This document shows positions 1 to 8,765 of a DNA stretch of 64,000 nt, piece after piece; positions within the stretch are counted from its first letter, which is position 1; every line of letters begins with the position of its first letter. Made by a program: the position numbers and the translations under genes. The notes below the pieces were generated by a model. That model made no database searches and was not told the DNA's origin. It saw nothing but the letters and a program-made list of their open reading frames with translations. Source of the stretch: JACVRW01 sp963850205 (GTDB lineage Bacteria > Actinomycetota > Thermoleophilia > Solirubrobacterales > Thermoleophilaceae); assembly GCA_963850205.1 (NCBI GenBank), contig CAWKKJ010000008.1, positions 868,001-932,000 on the forward strand, in the 5' to 3' direction.

Positions 1-3000
1 CAGCATGCCGAGGTAGGACTCGGCGGAGCCGTAGCCGCTGGCGCCGTTCCACACGAAACGGTCGTGCCAGGGCTCGATCAGCTCGTAGAGAGGCGCCGCG
101 GCTCGCTCGGAGCCGACCTCCGCCGCGGTCCGGGCCCACATCGCCAGGGCCGTCGAGTAGACCTGGTTGCGAGGCACCGCGGAGAACCCCTCGGCCGCCG
201 CCCGCTCCAGCATCGGCGCGGCCTCCGCCTCACGGCCGGAGTCGCACAGCGCGGCCGCCAACCCGGCCTGGAAGGCGGGAATCCCGGGATTGGCGGCGGC
301 GGCGAGCTCGAGCAGCTCGAGGGTCTCCTCCGTCCGTCCCTGATCCGAGCGCACCGCGCAGATCTGACCCCAGTAGATGACCATCGTGTCCGGGTCGTCA
401 CCCTGGCCCAGCTGGGCCGCCGCCTCGGCCAGCCGCTCGGCCTCGTCGAGCGTGCCGCGCATCTGGGCCAGCCCCGCGGCGAAGTAGGCGGCGTGCCAGC
501 GCAGGTCCGGCTGGCCGAGCTCGCCGCTGAGCTCGCACAGCCGGTCCGAGGCCTCGGCCGCCCGGGTCAGCTTGCCCGACTCGGCCGCCGCATGCACCGT
601 CCGGTCGAGCGCCCAGATCCGGGCCAGCGGATCGTCGACCCGATCGGCGAGCTCCATCATCTCGGCGGCGACCTCGCGGCGGGCCGGGAGGGTGTCGGCG
701 GACCAGACCGCGTGGAAGTAGTCGCGCAGCACGTAGGGCAGGATCTGGGCGTCGCCGGCCGTCCTGGCCAGCCCGAGGGCCTCCTCGGCGAGCGCCCGCC
801 GGTGCTCGTGGCGCGGCGCGAACTGCAGCTCCATGGCGTGAAGGGCCAGCAGCCGCGCGCGCCGGGACGCGTCGGTCCCGTCGTCAAGCTCGATGGCCCG
901 CTGCAGCACGGCCACCCGCTCCTCGTCGACGGCGCCGAACGCGCTGGCATAGCCACGGCTGTTGGCCAGGGCTGCGCGCGCGATGCGCCGGGGGTCGCCC
1001 AGCTGCTCGGCCTGCCCAGCGGCATCGAGGAGCGTGTCGCGGAACTCCGGCCGCCGGGCCTGGCGCTGGGCCTCTCCGAGGGCGATGGCCAGGTCGCAGC
1101 GCTCCTCGGGATCCGGGTCCGGCGCCTTGTCGAGCAGCTCGACCGCCTGGGCAAACCAGCGCACTGCCTCGTCGGGGGCCAGCTCGTCCAGGGCTCGCTC
1201 GCCGGCTCGCGCGCTGTAGGAGACCGCCTTCTGCGCGTCGATCGGAGCGGTGGCCGCGGTCCAGTGACGGGCAAGCTCGGTGATGTGTGCCCCGGGCGCT
1301 CCCCCGCAGAGGCCCTCGAGCGCCTCCGCGGCGCGGCGGTGCAGCCGCGAGCGGCGGGTGGCTCCGAGATCGTCGTACAGGATGTGGTTGATCAGGTTGT
1401 GGGCGAACGAGAAGGAGCCGCCCTGGTCGGTGAGGAGCGACGCCTCGACGGCCGCGTCGAGCACGTCGATCAAGCGCTCCTCGTCGATGCGCGCGATGCG
1501 CGCGAGCAGATCCAGGTCGAAGCTGCGCCCGATCACGGCCGCGCAGCCGAGCACCGTCCGGCAGTCGTCGCCGAGGCGCTCGATCCGCCGGCCCACGACC
1601 TCGCGAACGCTCTGAGGGAGCCCCAGCGCGTCCGGCTGCTGCCGCAGCTCCCAGCGGCCCTCGGGGACCCTGACCAGCGCGCCGGACTCGAGCAGGTGGC
1701 GGAGCATCTCCACCACGAAGAAGGGGTTGCCGTCGGTCTCCTCCGCGATCTCGCGGGCGAGTGCCATGCCCGTCGCGTCCATCTCGTGGCGAGCGGCCGC
1801 CTCCATCAGCGACACCACCTCGTGCTCGCCCAGCCCCCGCAGGGTCAGCCGCTCTACGCCATCCGTGCGGCGCAGGTCGGCCAGCACCGCCGTGAGGGGA
1901 TGCGCGCCGGAGAGGTCGCTGTCGCGGTAGGTGCCCAGCAGCAGCAGTCGCGACGGGCGCGCGTCGCCCAGCACGTGCTTCAGCAGGGCGAGGGTGGGGC
2001 CGTCCGCCCAGTGCAGGTCGTCGAGCAGCAGCACCACAGGGCTGTCCCCGCCCGCGGCGTCCAGCAGGCCGGCCACGGCCGAGAAGAGGAGGTAGCGCTC
2101 GGTCTCCGGATCGGTCTGCTTGGGCGCCGGCGTGCCGGGGATCCGCCGGCCGAGCCCGGGCACCAGCCGGGAGAGCTCGCCGCCGTGGCGGTCGACGTGC
2201 TCGGCGAGCAGGTCGCGCGGCGCGTGCTCGACGTAATGGGAGAGCGCCTGGATCCAGGCGCCGTAGGGCGCCTGCAGCTCCTCGGGGCAGTGGCCCAGGA
2301 GCACCACGGCGCCCTCGGAGTGCAGCTCCACCGCGCTCTGGGTGAGAAAGCGGGTCTTGCCGATGCCCGGCTCGCCTGACACGAGCAGTCCCTGGCGCGG
2401 CCCGGCCAGCGCCGAGTCCCAGCGCTCCCGTAGTCGATCCCGCTCGCGCTCTCGACCCACATAGCCGGCGGGAGCGGGCGCCGCCAGCTGGCTCGGCACC
2501 GGGACCGCGGCGGCACCCCGGCCGGCCGACTGCCAGCTCAGCTCGTAGGCGGGCAGCGGCTGCGGAAGCCCGCGCAGCTCGAGCTCGCCCATGTCGACGA
2601 ACACGTGGCCGTCCCGCCCGCCGATCCGCTGCACGAGCTCGCTGACCAGGATCCGGCCGCCCTCGGCGGCGTCGCACAGCCGCGTGGCCTCGACCACCGG
2701 CATCCCGAAGTAGTCGCCGTCCTCGTAGGTGGCGTCGCCGAGGGCCACGCCCACGCGGATGGTCAGCGGCACCTCCGCAGCGCGGTTTCGCCGCTCCATG
2801 CGCTGCTGGATCGAGACCGCGCAGGCCACCGCGTCGGCCGCGCCCCGGAACACGATCATGAGACCGTCGCCGGTGCTCTTGACCTCCGTGCCGGAGGAGT
2901 CGGCGACGGACTCGCGCAGCATGCCGAAGTGCTCGCGCCGAAGCTCATCGGCGGCCACCGGCCCGAGGCGGGTGGCCAGGCCGGTGGACCCGACCAGGTC

Positions 3001-3039
3001 GGTGATCACGACGGTGACTGTCTCCGAGGAGGACGGCAT
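1..3039 (-). CDS. Class III nucleotidyl cyclase-like / AAA ATPase transcriptional-type regulator (3' end outside window)
   Basis: The reading frame is open from the ATG at 3039 to the left edge (about 1013 codons seen; C-terminus missing). Residues 1-170 form a class III cyclase homology domain with both metal-binding aspartates (D14 in VITDLVGST, D58 in STGDGLM). The usual transition-state Asn region reads VVEATRL, so Asn is absent and cyclase activity is doubtful. Next comes an AAA_16-type ATPase with P-loop GEPGIGKT (K228) and Walker B LLLLDDLHWAD (D340-W344), then a long helical, TPR-like region. This architecture is common in actinobacteria as signal-sensing regulators. A C-terminal LuxR HTH may or may not follow outside the window. 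The large plus-strand frame across 64-2379 is its antisense shadow. Confidence 0.85.
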   Translation of the reverse strand, partial: MPSSSETVTVVITDLVGSTGLATRLGPVAADELRREHFGMLRESVADSSGTEVKSTGDGLMIVFRGAADAVACAVSIQQRMERRNRAAEVPLTIRVGVALGDATYEDGDYFGMPVVEATRLCDAAEGGRILVSELVQRIGGRDGHVFVDMGELELRGLPQPLPAYELSWQSAGRGAAAVPVPSQLAAPAPAGYVGRERERDRLRERWDSALAGPRQGLLVSGEPGIGKTRFLTQSAVELHSEGAVVLLGHCPEELQAPYGAWIQALSHYVEHAPRDLLAEHVDRHGGELSRLVPGLGRRIPGTPAPKQTDPETERYLLFSAVAGLLDAAGGDSPVVLLLDDLHWADGPTLALLKHVLGDARPSRLLLLGTYRDSDLSGAHPLTAVLADLRRTDGVERLTLRGLGEHEVVSLMEAAARHEMDATGMALAREIAEETDGNPFFVVEMLRHLLESGALVRVPEGRWELRQQPDALGLPQSVREVVGRRIERLGDDCRTVLGCAAVIGRSFDLDLLARIARIDEERLIDVLDAAVEASLLTDQGGSFSFAHNLINHILYDDLGATRRSRLHRRAAEALEGLCGGAPGAHITELARHWTAATAPIDAQKAVSYSARAGERALDELAPDEAVRWFAQAVELLDKAPDPDPEERCDLAIALGEAQRQARRPEFRDTLLDAAGQAEQLGDPRRIARAALANSRGYASAFGAVDEERVAVLQRAIELDDGTDASRRARLLALHAMELQFAPRHEHRRALAEEALGLARTAGDAQILPYVLRDYFHAVWSADTLPARREVAAEMMELADRVDDPLARIWALDRTVHAAAESGKLTRAAEASDRLCELSGELGQPDLRWHAAYFAAGLAQMRGTLDEAERLAEAAAQLGQGDDPDTMVIYWGQICAVRSDQGRTEETLELLELAAAANPGIPAFQAGLAAALCDSGREAEAAPMLERAAAEGFSAVPRNQVYSTALAMWARTAAEVGSERAAAPLYELIEPWHDRFVWNGASGYGSAESYLGML

Positions 3040-3108
3040 GGGGCGCGCAGACCCCCCTGCCCTGCGAGTCAAGGGCGATCGTACAACGGAAGTTCTGGCC
3101 CCGCGAAC

Positions 3109-3140
3109 GCGACGGGGCGGCCCGAAGACCGCCCCGTCGC
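3109..3140 (-). terminator. Hairpin downstream of the secreted-protein gene
   Basis: A perfect 12-bp inverted repeat (GCGACGGGGCGG / CCGCCCCGTCGC) with an 8-nt loop lies 26 bp past the stop of the gene ending at 3167. There is no U-tract, so it would be an actinobacterial-type hairpin terminator or an mRNA 3' stabiliser. It lies in the spacer before the cyclase/AAA gene. Confidence 0.5.
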
Positions 3141-3166
3141 AGCGTCCGGATGTCAGGCCCTCGGGC

Positions 3167-4042
3167 CTAGCACCTCCGGGTGTTGTTGCTCTCCGGCTTC
3201 TTCTCGCCCGACTCGGACACGAACGTAACCTGGATCAGGCGGGTGTTGCCCTTGCAGCCGATGGCGCTGTAGAAGCCGACCCTGCGGTTCTTCCTGGCGA
3301 TCTTCTTCGTCGCCGACCGCTTCTTGATCTTCGAGAAGACGTCCCGGACCACCGCGTCGATGGACGGGTTGCCGTTCTCGTCGAAGGCCGGATGCAGCAG
3401 CACGGGCGGCACCGTGAACTGGAGCTCGTCGGAGGCCACGCCGCCGATCCTGACCCGCTTGTACGGCGCGAGAATCGCCCGGTTCTGGTTGTTCAGGCAG
3501 CGGCCCTTGTACTGCTCCTCGAGGGCCGGCGGGGTGTTGGCGACCGAGTCGATACGGATGGCCAGCCCACCCTCCTTCTTCCCGATCCTGCCGTAGACGC
3601 CCCAGTTGCCCGGCTTGACGTTCCAGAGCGTGAGCTTCAGGACGCAGGCGAGCTGCTGCGACTGGTCAGTGGTCGCGCCGACGTAGGCGTAGATCGTGCC
3701 CTCGCCGACCTTGGTGTTCTTCTTACACGCCTGCTCCGCCCCGTTGAAGACCTGCTTGTTGACCCCCCTCGCGTCACCGCGACAGGCCGGGAACGCCTCC
3801 GGATAGGTCACCAGGCCCTCGGCGCCGATGCGGTACTGCTTCACCGGGGTGCCCCGGTTGGCCTCGATCTCGTCCCGCACCGTGTACTCGAAGTTGAGCG
3901 AAACCGGTACCGGCTTCTTCGCGCTCCCCTTGACCACGGGCTTGGAGTTGCCGTCCACCGTGTACGTGTTCGCGGCATACGCGATGCCGGCCACCGCGAG
4001 CGCTGCAACAGCAGCCAGCGCGGCGATCAAAAACTTACGCAT
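3167..4042 (-). CDS. Secreted protein of unknown function
   Basis: 291 aa. The N-terminus MRKFLIAALAAVAALAVAGIAYA is a Sec signal peptide (charged start, hydrophobic core, AYA cleavage site near residue 23). The mature part is soluble and beta-rich (NTYTVDGNSKPVVKGSAKKP, VSLNFEYTV) with several cysteines. It resembles a family of exported hypothetical proteins I associate with Solirubrobacterales; no enzymatic motif is visible. A good Shine-Dalgarno (AGGAGGGG) precedes the ATG, so unlike many neighbours it has a leader. A TATAGGGT -10-like box lies about 90 nt upstream on the minus strand. Confidence 0.8.
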   Translation of the reverse strand: MRKFLIAALAAVAALAVAGIAYAANTYTVDGNSKPVVKGSAKKPVPVSLNFEYTVRDEIEANRGTPVKQYRIGAEGLVTYPEAFPACRGDARGVNKQVFNGAEQACKKNTKVGEGTIYAYVGATTDQSQQLACVLKLTLWNVKPGNWGVYGRIGKKEGGLAIRIDSVANTPPALEEQYKGRCLNNQNRAILAPYKRVRIGGVASDELQFTVPPVLLHPAFDENGNPSIDAVVRDVFSKIKKRSATKKIARKNRRVGFYSAIGCKGNTRLIQVTFVSESGEKKPESNNTRRC

Positions 4043-4206
4043 TCACCCCTCCTGGAATGAGCTGGATTTGCGTCAAAAGGACGCCGCGCAGCTTCCCGCG
4101 AGCAGCGGAAATCGGCGCCGAGATCACCCTATAACACGGTCTCCAGGATTTCGATGCGGAACCGTCGCCCCTGCTCCGCCCCCGCGGTCCGGCATCCTCT
4201 GGCGCG

Positions 4207-4998
4207 GTGCGCCTGCCCGCGGACACCGAGATCTATGCCCCCGAGTTTCCCCCGCGCCTGTCCTGGCTGGGTGTTCCTTTCCTGCGCATGGGCACGCTCA
4301 TGGGGCGCGGAGCCGTGCTGGTGGAGTTCTGGGACTTCGCGCGCGTCCACTCACTGCGCACCTTGCCCTACCTGTTGGCCTGGCACGAGCGCTACGCCGA
4401 AGCGGGGCTGCGCGTGGTGGGCGTGCACAGCCCGGGATACTCGTTCGGGCGCGACGCCGAGCTGGTGAAGCGTGCCGTCGAGCGCCTCGAGGTCCCGTAC
4501 CCGGTGCTGCTCGACCCGGACTTCGAGGTCTGGCGGCTGTACGGGAACGAGGGCTGGCCGGGGCGCTACCTGTTCGACCGCACCGGCCGGCTGCGCTTCG
4601 TGCATTACGGCGAGGGCGATTACCGCGACACCGAGCTCGCGATCCAGGAGGTGCTGGGGCTTGACGCGCCGCCCGAGCCGCTGCCCGCGCTGCGCCCGGA
4701 GGACGAGCCGGGCGTGCTGCTGCGCCCCCAGACCGCCGACATCGCGCTGCCGGGCGACCGCGGGCGACTCGAGCTGGTGCGCGACTGGAGCGAAGGGGAG
4801 GACTGGATCGAGGCGGCCGACGCGGGCGCCGCGGCGGAGTTCAGCTTCGACGCGGGGGGCGCCTTCGCGGTCCTGTCGGGCGGCGACACCGAGCCCGGGC
4901 TCTACGAGGTCGACGGCGTGGTGCGGGCCGGCTCGCCGGGCCTGAGGCTGCACGGCGTGCAGTTCACCCCGCTGCCGCCGGTGGAGGAGCCTAGGTAG
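4207..4998 (+). CDS. Thioredoxin-fold protein, DipZ/TlpA-like, lacking CxxC
   Basis: 263 aa from a GTG start. The N-terminal 150 residues match the AhpC/TSA-TlpA part of DipZ-type proteins: FW...LRTLPYLLAWHERYAEAGLRVVGVHSP, then YPVLLDPDFEVWRLYGNEGWPGRYLFDRTG. The position of the redox motif (normally FWTYTCVNC) reads FWDFARVHS, so both cysteines are replaced (R46, S49). The C-terminal part (about 170-263) resembles the beta domain that follows thioredoxin in DipZ proteins. No signal peptide or DsbD membrane domain is present. The protein cannot do thiol-disulfide exchange by the usual chemistry; it may be structural or binding. It overlaps ispH convergently by 8 bp. Confidence 0.75.
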   Translation: MRLPADTEIYAPEFPPRLSWLGVPFLRMGTLMGRGAVLVEFWDFARVHSLRTLPYLLAWHERYAEAGLRVVGVHSPGYSFGRDAELVKRAVERLEVPYPVLLDPDFEVWRLYGNEGWPGRYLFDRTGRLRFVHYGEGDYRDTELAIQEVLGLDAPPEPLPALRPEDEPGVLLRPQTADIALPGDRGRLELVRDWSEGEDWIEAADAGAAAEFSFDAGGAFAVLSGGDTEPGLYEVDGVVRAGSPGLRLHGVQFTPLPPVEEPR

Positions 4999-5962
4999 CC
5001 GTCGGCAGCGGGCGGGCCGCCAGCGCCGTGCGGATCTCCTTGGGCAGCATGAAGCGCACGTCCTCCTGCACCACCTCGAACTCGGAGATGTCCTCGGTGC
5101 CGCGCGACCGGAAGAAGGACACCAGCCGCTGCACCAGCTCCTCGGGTGCGCTTGCCCCGGAGGTGATGCCCACCACCCGCTTGCCCTCGAGCCACTCCTC
5201 CTGCACCTGGCCCTCGTTGTCGATCAGGTGGGAGTCGGCGCCGTGGTCACGGGCCACCTCGACCAGCCGGTTCGAGTTCGAGGAGTTGCGCGAGCCGATC
5301 ACCAGCACCAGATCGCACTCGCGGGCCATCTGGCGGACGGCCAGCTGGCGGTTGGTGGTGGCGTAGCAGATGTCGTCGGACTTGGGCCCCGTGATGTTGG
5401 GGAAGCGCTCACGCAGGCGGCGGATGATGCGGTCGGTCTCGTCCACGCTCAGGGTGGTCTGGGTCAGGTAGGCCACCCGGTCGGGGTCGGCCACCTCGAG
5501 CCGGTCGGCGTCCTCCTCGGTCTCGATGAGCACGAAGTGATCGGGCGCCTCGCCCATGGTCCCCTCGACCTCCTCGTGGCCCTGGTGGCCGACGAGCACG
5601 ATCGTGTAGCCCTCGGCCGCGAACTTCTTGGCCTCCACGTGCACCTTGGTCACGAGCGGGCAGGTGGCGTCGATCGTCTTGAGCCGGCGGGTCTCGGCGT
5701 TGGCGTGCACGCTGGGGGCCACCCCGTGCGCGGAGAAGATCACGGTCTCGCCCTCGGGCACCTCGGTCTCCTGCTCGACGAAGATCGCCCCGCGGGCGCG
5801 CAACTGCTCGACCACGTGCTTGTTGTGGACGATCTCCTTGCGCACGTACACCGGCGGCCCGTAGAGCTCCAGCGCGCGCTCGACGGTCTGGACGGCCCGG
5901 TCGACGCCCGCGCAGTATCCGCGCGGCGCCGCCAGCAGGAGCTTCTGCGGGTTGGCTGCCAT
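4991..5962 (-). CDS. ispH: 4-hydroxy-3-methylbut-2-enyl diphosphate reductase
   Basis: 323 aa. Last enzyme of the MEP isoprenoid pathway: reduces HMBPP to IPP and DMAPP with a [4Fe-4S] cluster. The three cluster cysteines are present (C17 in RGYCAGV, C101 in DATCPLVTK, C199 in ICYATTNRQ), as are the substrate-binding histidines (IVHNKHV, SAHGV) and the GHEEVEGT acid loop. Full length for the family. A TACCGT -10-like box (5972-5977) ends 9 nt upstream of the ATG, suggesting a leaderless transcript. Cytosolic. Confidence 0.97.
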   Translation of the reverse strand: MAANPQKLLLAAPRGYCAGVDRAVQTVERALELYGPPVYVRKEIVHNKHVVEQLRARGAIFVEQETEVPEGETVIFSAHGVAPSVHANAETRRLKTIDATCPLVTKVHVEAKKFAAEGYTIVLVGHQGHEEVEGTMGEAPDHFVLIETEEDADRLEVADPDRVAYLTQTTLSVDETDRIIRRLRERFPNITGPKSDDICYATTNRQLAVRQMARECDLVLVIGSRNSSNSNRLVEVARDHGADSHLIDNEGQVQEEWLEGKRVVGITSGASAPEELVQRLVSFFRSRGTEDISEFEVVQEDVRFMLPKEIRTALAARPLPTAT

Positions 5963-5994
5963 GCCCTACGAACGGTAGCGATCCGGGCTGATCT

Positions 5995-6876
5995 TCAGAG
6001 CGTCCGCATGAGCTCGTAGACCGTCTCCCCCACCGCGTCCACGCTGCGGTGGGAGACCGCCGACAGGTCGTCGCAGCGGCGGTGGAAGCAGGGGAAGGCG
6101 AAGTCGATCAGGTCGATCGCCGGCACGCCCTCCTCCAGGAAGGGGATGTGGTCGTCGAGCACCGAGCCCTGATTGTCGTCGGGGAAGATGCGCTGGGTGC
6201 CCACCCTGCGGGCGGCCGCCCGCAGGCGGCGCCACACGCCCGGGCTCGAATAGCCCTCGCGCGGGATCCGCAGGCGGCTGTCGCCCACGAAGTCCAGCAG
6301 CACCATGGCCCGCGCGTCGCGGAACACCGGCGCCGCCGCCTTGCTGCCCCGAATCCCCTCCTCCTTGAACTCGGAGTCGGACGTGCCCCGCGGCGTCTCC
6401 TCGCCATCGAAGAGGATGAACTCGATCGTGCGGCGGGGGCGCTTGATCTGGCGGGCGATCTGGGTGACGATCGCCGTGCCCGAGGCGCCGTCGTTGGCGC
6501 CCACGAAGCCGGGGATGTCCTTGGTGTCGTAGTGCGCGCCGAGCACCACGAAGCCACGCTCGCGGCCGGGCACCGTGCCCACCACGTTGCGCAGTCCGCC
6601 CGGCACCGCCTGGAAGCGCCCGCGGGGAAGCAGCTCGCGAAGGCGCTCGGCCAGCGCGCGCGACGTGTCCGAGCCCGCCGGCCGGGGACCGAGCGCCACC
6701 TGCTCGCGGACCAGCTTCCAGGCCGCGTCGCCGTCGAAGCGGTCGACCGCCGGCCGCGGCGCCGGAGCGCCGTCGGCCTCGCCGTCGCCGAAGGGCAGGC
6801 TGTCGGTCAGGACCAGGGCGACCAGCAGGAGGCCGATCGTCACCTGCACGCCCACGATGATCGCCAGCGGCTTCAC
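5995..6876 (-). CDS. Membrane-anchored M28 family zinc peptidase / glutaminyl-cyclase-like
   Basis: 293 aa from a GTG at 6876; the frame is open further upstream but would run through the divergent gene, so the later start is preferred. Residues 4-25 (LAIIVGVQVTIGLLLVALVL) form one membrane anchor. The peptidase domain has the M28 metal ligands in order: GAHYDTK, GANDGASG, FDGEETP, LDFVGD and FPCFHRRCDDL. The DFAFPCFHRRCDDL ending is typical of the glutaminyl-cyclase-like M28 subgroup, so either aminopeptidase or cyclisation of N-terminal Gln is possible. Likely acts outside the membrane. Divergent from the WS/DGAT gene with 30 bp between starts. Confidence 0.85.
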   Translation of the reverse strand: MKPLAIIVGVQVTIGLLLVALVLTDSLPFGDGEADGAPAPRPAVDRFDGDAAWKLVREQVALGPRPAGSDTSRALAERLRELLPRGRFQAVPGGLRNVVGTVPGRERGFVVLGAHYDTKDIPGFVGANDGASGTAIVTQIARQIKRPRRTIEFILFDGEETPRGTSDSEFKEEGIRGSKAAAPVFRDARAMVLLDFVGDSRLRIPREGYSSPGVWRRLRAAARRVGTQRIFPDDNQGSVLDDHIPFLEEGVPAIDLIDFAFPCFHRRCDDLSAVSHRSVDAVGETVYELMRTL

Positions 6877-6894
6877 ACCCAGGATTGTCGCGGG

Positions 6895-6900
6895 TAGGCT
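6895..6900 (+). promoter_or_regulatory. -10 box TAGGCT, leaderless-type, for the WS/DGAT gene
   Basis: TAGGCT ends 6 nt before the GTG at 6907, the spacing expected if transcription starts at the initiation codon. The same arrangement recurs at 8753-8758, 10695-10700, 17458-17463, 39656-39661 and 58866-58871 on this strand. Confidence 0.55.
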
Positions 6901-6906
6901 CCCACC

Positions 6907-8397
6907 GTGGCGAACCAGGACCACCGGCAGCGCCTGACGGCCGTCGACGCCTCGTTCCTGGCTCAGGAGAAGCAGGCGTCGCACATGCATGTGGGCGCGC
7001 TCGTGACCTTCGACGGACCGCCCCCGGAGCGGGACGAGTTCTGCCGGCACATCGAGGGCCGGCTGTCGCTGGTCCCGCGCTACCGCCAGAAGCTGGCCGT
7101 GCCGCGGTTCGAGATGGGCCGTCCTTTCTGGGTCGACGACCCGAGCTTCAACCTCGACTACCACGTCCGCCATACCGCGCTCCCCAGCCCCGGCAGCGGC
7201 GAGCAGCTCCGCCAGCTGGTGGGGCGCATCTTCTCCCAGCGGCTCGACCGCTCGAAGCCGCTCTGGGAGGTGTGGCTCGTGCAGGGCCTCGAGGGCGGCC
7301 GCTTCGCGCTGATCTCCAAGACCCACCACGCCCTGGTGGACGGTGTCGCGGGCGTCGACATCGCCACCGTGCTGTTCGATCTCCAGCCCCGGCCGGCCGA
7401 GGTGGAGGACGAAGGCTGGGAGGCCGAACCCGTGCCCTCGGACACCGAGCTGGTGGTGGAGGGCGTCAAGGGCCTCGTGCGGACGCCGATCGGGCTCGCG
7501 GGGCGAGCCCTGGGCGCGCTTCAGCACCCCGGGCGCACGTTCGAGGAGGCACGCGAGGCCGCCGAGGGTGTGGGCGAGGTGGTGTGGGCGGGGCTCAACC
7601 CGGCGCCGGACGTTCCCCTGAACGTCGAGATCGGGCCGCATCGCCGGGTGTGGTGGGTGCGGAGCCGGCTGTCCGACTTCAAGGAGATCAAGAACGCCCT
7701 CGGCGGCACGGTGAACGACGCGGTGCTGGCCGTGGTGGCGGGCGCCCTCGGACGCTGGCTGACCAGCCGCGGCGTGCGGACCGAGGGACTGGAGCTGCGG
7801 GCGCTCGTGCCGGTCTCGATTCGCACCGAGGAGGAGCACGGCACCCTCGGCAACCGGATCGCCGCCATGCGCGGCCCGCTGCCGGTCTACGTGCGCGACC
7901 CCGTGGAGCGGCTGCGCACGGTGCAGCAGATGATGGGCAACCTCAAGCAGTCGAAGCAGGCGCTGGGCGCGGAGGTGATCTCCGGGCTGCAGGACTTCGC
8001 CCCTCCCACCCTGCTCGCGCAGGCGTCACGCCTCAACTTCTCCACCCGGCTGTTCAACCTGATCGTGACCAACGTGCCGGGGCCGCAGTTCCCGCTCTAC
8101 CTGCTCGGCCGGGAGATGGAGGAGATCATCCCGATCGCCTTCCTGCCCGAAAACCACGCGCTGGCCATCGCGATCATGAGCTACAACGGCAAGGTCGACT
8201 TCGGGCTCCTGGCCGACTACGACGCGATGCCGGACCTCGAGAGCGTCGGCGAGGCCGTCGAGAGCGCGCTCGACGAGCTGCTGGCCGCCGCCCGGGCGCG
8301 CTCCTCGCGCCCGGCCGAGGATCGGCCCTCGTCGGATAAGGCCAATGGCCACAAGCGGGCCGCGCCGCCGGAGCGGGCGGCCGAGCGCGAGCCGTAA
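6907..8397 (+). CDS. Wax ester synthase / acyl-CoA:diacylglycerol acyltransferase (WS/DGAT)
   Basis: 496 aa, GTG start. Transfers acyl chains from acyl-CoA to diacylglycerol or fatty alcohol, making triacylglycerol or wax esters for storage. The active-site HHxxxDG motif is intact (H140-H141-A-L-V-D145-G146), preceded by the family N-terminus (LTAVDASFLAQE) and followed by the conserved C-terminal NVPGP region and the PIAFLPENHALAIAIMSYNG segment. The last 50 residues are low-complexity and charged, as in some actinobacterial members. Peripheral membrane / lipid-droplet protein by family knowledge. Confidence 0.95.
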   Translation: MANQDHRQRLTAVDASFLAQEKQASHMHVGALVTFDGPPPERDEFCRHIEGRLSLVPRYRQKLAVPRFEMGRPFWVDDPSFNLDYHVRHTALPSPGSGEQLRQLVGRIFSQRLDRSKPLWEVWLVQGLEGGRFALISKTHHALVDGVAGVDIATVLFDLQPRPAEVEDEGWEAEPVPSDTELVVEGVKGLVRTPIGLAGRALGALQHPGRTFEEAREAAEGVGEVVWAGLNPAPDVPLNVEIGPHRRVWWVRSRLSDFKEIKNALGGTVNDAVLAVVAGALGRWLTSRGVRTEGLELRALVPVSIRTEEEHGTLGNRIAAMRGPLPVYVRDPVERLRTVQQMMGNLKQSKQALGAEVISGLQDFAPPTLLAQASRLNFSTRLFNLIVTNVPGPQFPLYLLGREMEEIIPIAFLPENHALAIAIMSYNGKVDFGLLADYDAMPDLESVGEAVESALDELLAAARARSSRPAEDRPSSDKANGHKRAAPPERAAEREP

Positions 8398-8401
8398 CCC
8401 G

Positions 8402-8698
8402 TCAGCGAAGCGGGCCGCCGCCGAGCCGTCCGGGACGGCTGGGGAGGTCCTGATCGCCGCGCTGGCCCTGAGGGCCGGCCGACTCGGGCTGATTGGCGTA
8501 GCCGCTGCCGTCCTCACTGGCCGCCGCGTAGCCGGCGCCGCCGAGGCAGAGGGTCACCGCCACCAGGGTGGCTGCGGTCCGGCCCGTCGGGCGCGGACGC
8601 CGCCGGGGGCCGCCTCCGCGGCCGCCCGTCGGGGGCTGCGGCGGGTGTGAGTGGAGGTGGCGAGAGCCATGGAGATAGAAGAGTCCGTAGTGCATCAT
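8402..8698 (-). CDS. Small putative single-pass membrane protein
   Basis: About 98 aa if read from the tandem ATGs at 8698/8695 (MMHYGLFYLHG...). It has a proline/arginine-rich stretch, one hydrophobic segment (TAATLVAVTLCLGGAGYAAA) and a Gly/Gln/Arg-rich tail. The composition suggests a membrane protein rather than an antisense shadow, and the region is otherwise a 360-bp gap. No known family is recognised. The adjacent plus-strand frame (8345-8650) is arginine/alanine rich and unconvincing. Confidence 0.4.
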   Translation of the reverse strand: MMHYGLFYLHGSRHLHSHPPQPPTGGRGGGPRRRPRPTGRTAATLVAVTLCLGGAGYAAASEDGSGYANQPESAGPQGQRGDQDLPSRPGRLGGGPLR

Positions 8699-8765
8699 TT
8701 GCCTAACAGGACGCCGATGGGCCGAGCGGTATTCCCGGCCCATCGGGCTCGGTAGGGTCCTGGCC

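Noticed and set aside
64..2379. 771-aa plus-strand open frame
   Set aside because: It is antisense to the cyclase/AAA gene; the product is Arg/Gly/Leu-rich without domains. High GC makes long spurious antisense frames. The same applies to 23616-27089, 27524-30031, 32042-34204, 48839-50617 and 50708-52525.
5995..7839. 614-aa extended version of the M28 peptidase
   Set aside because: The extra N-terminus is antisense to the WS/DGAT gene and Arg/His-rich; the GTG at 6876 directly before the membrane anchor is a better start.
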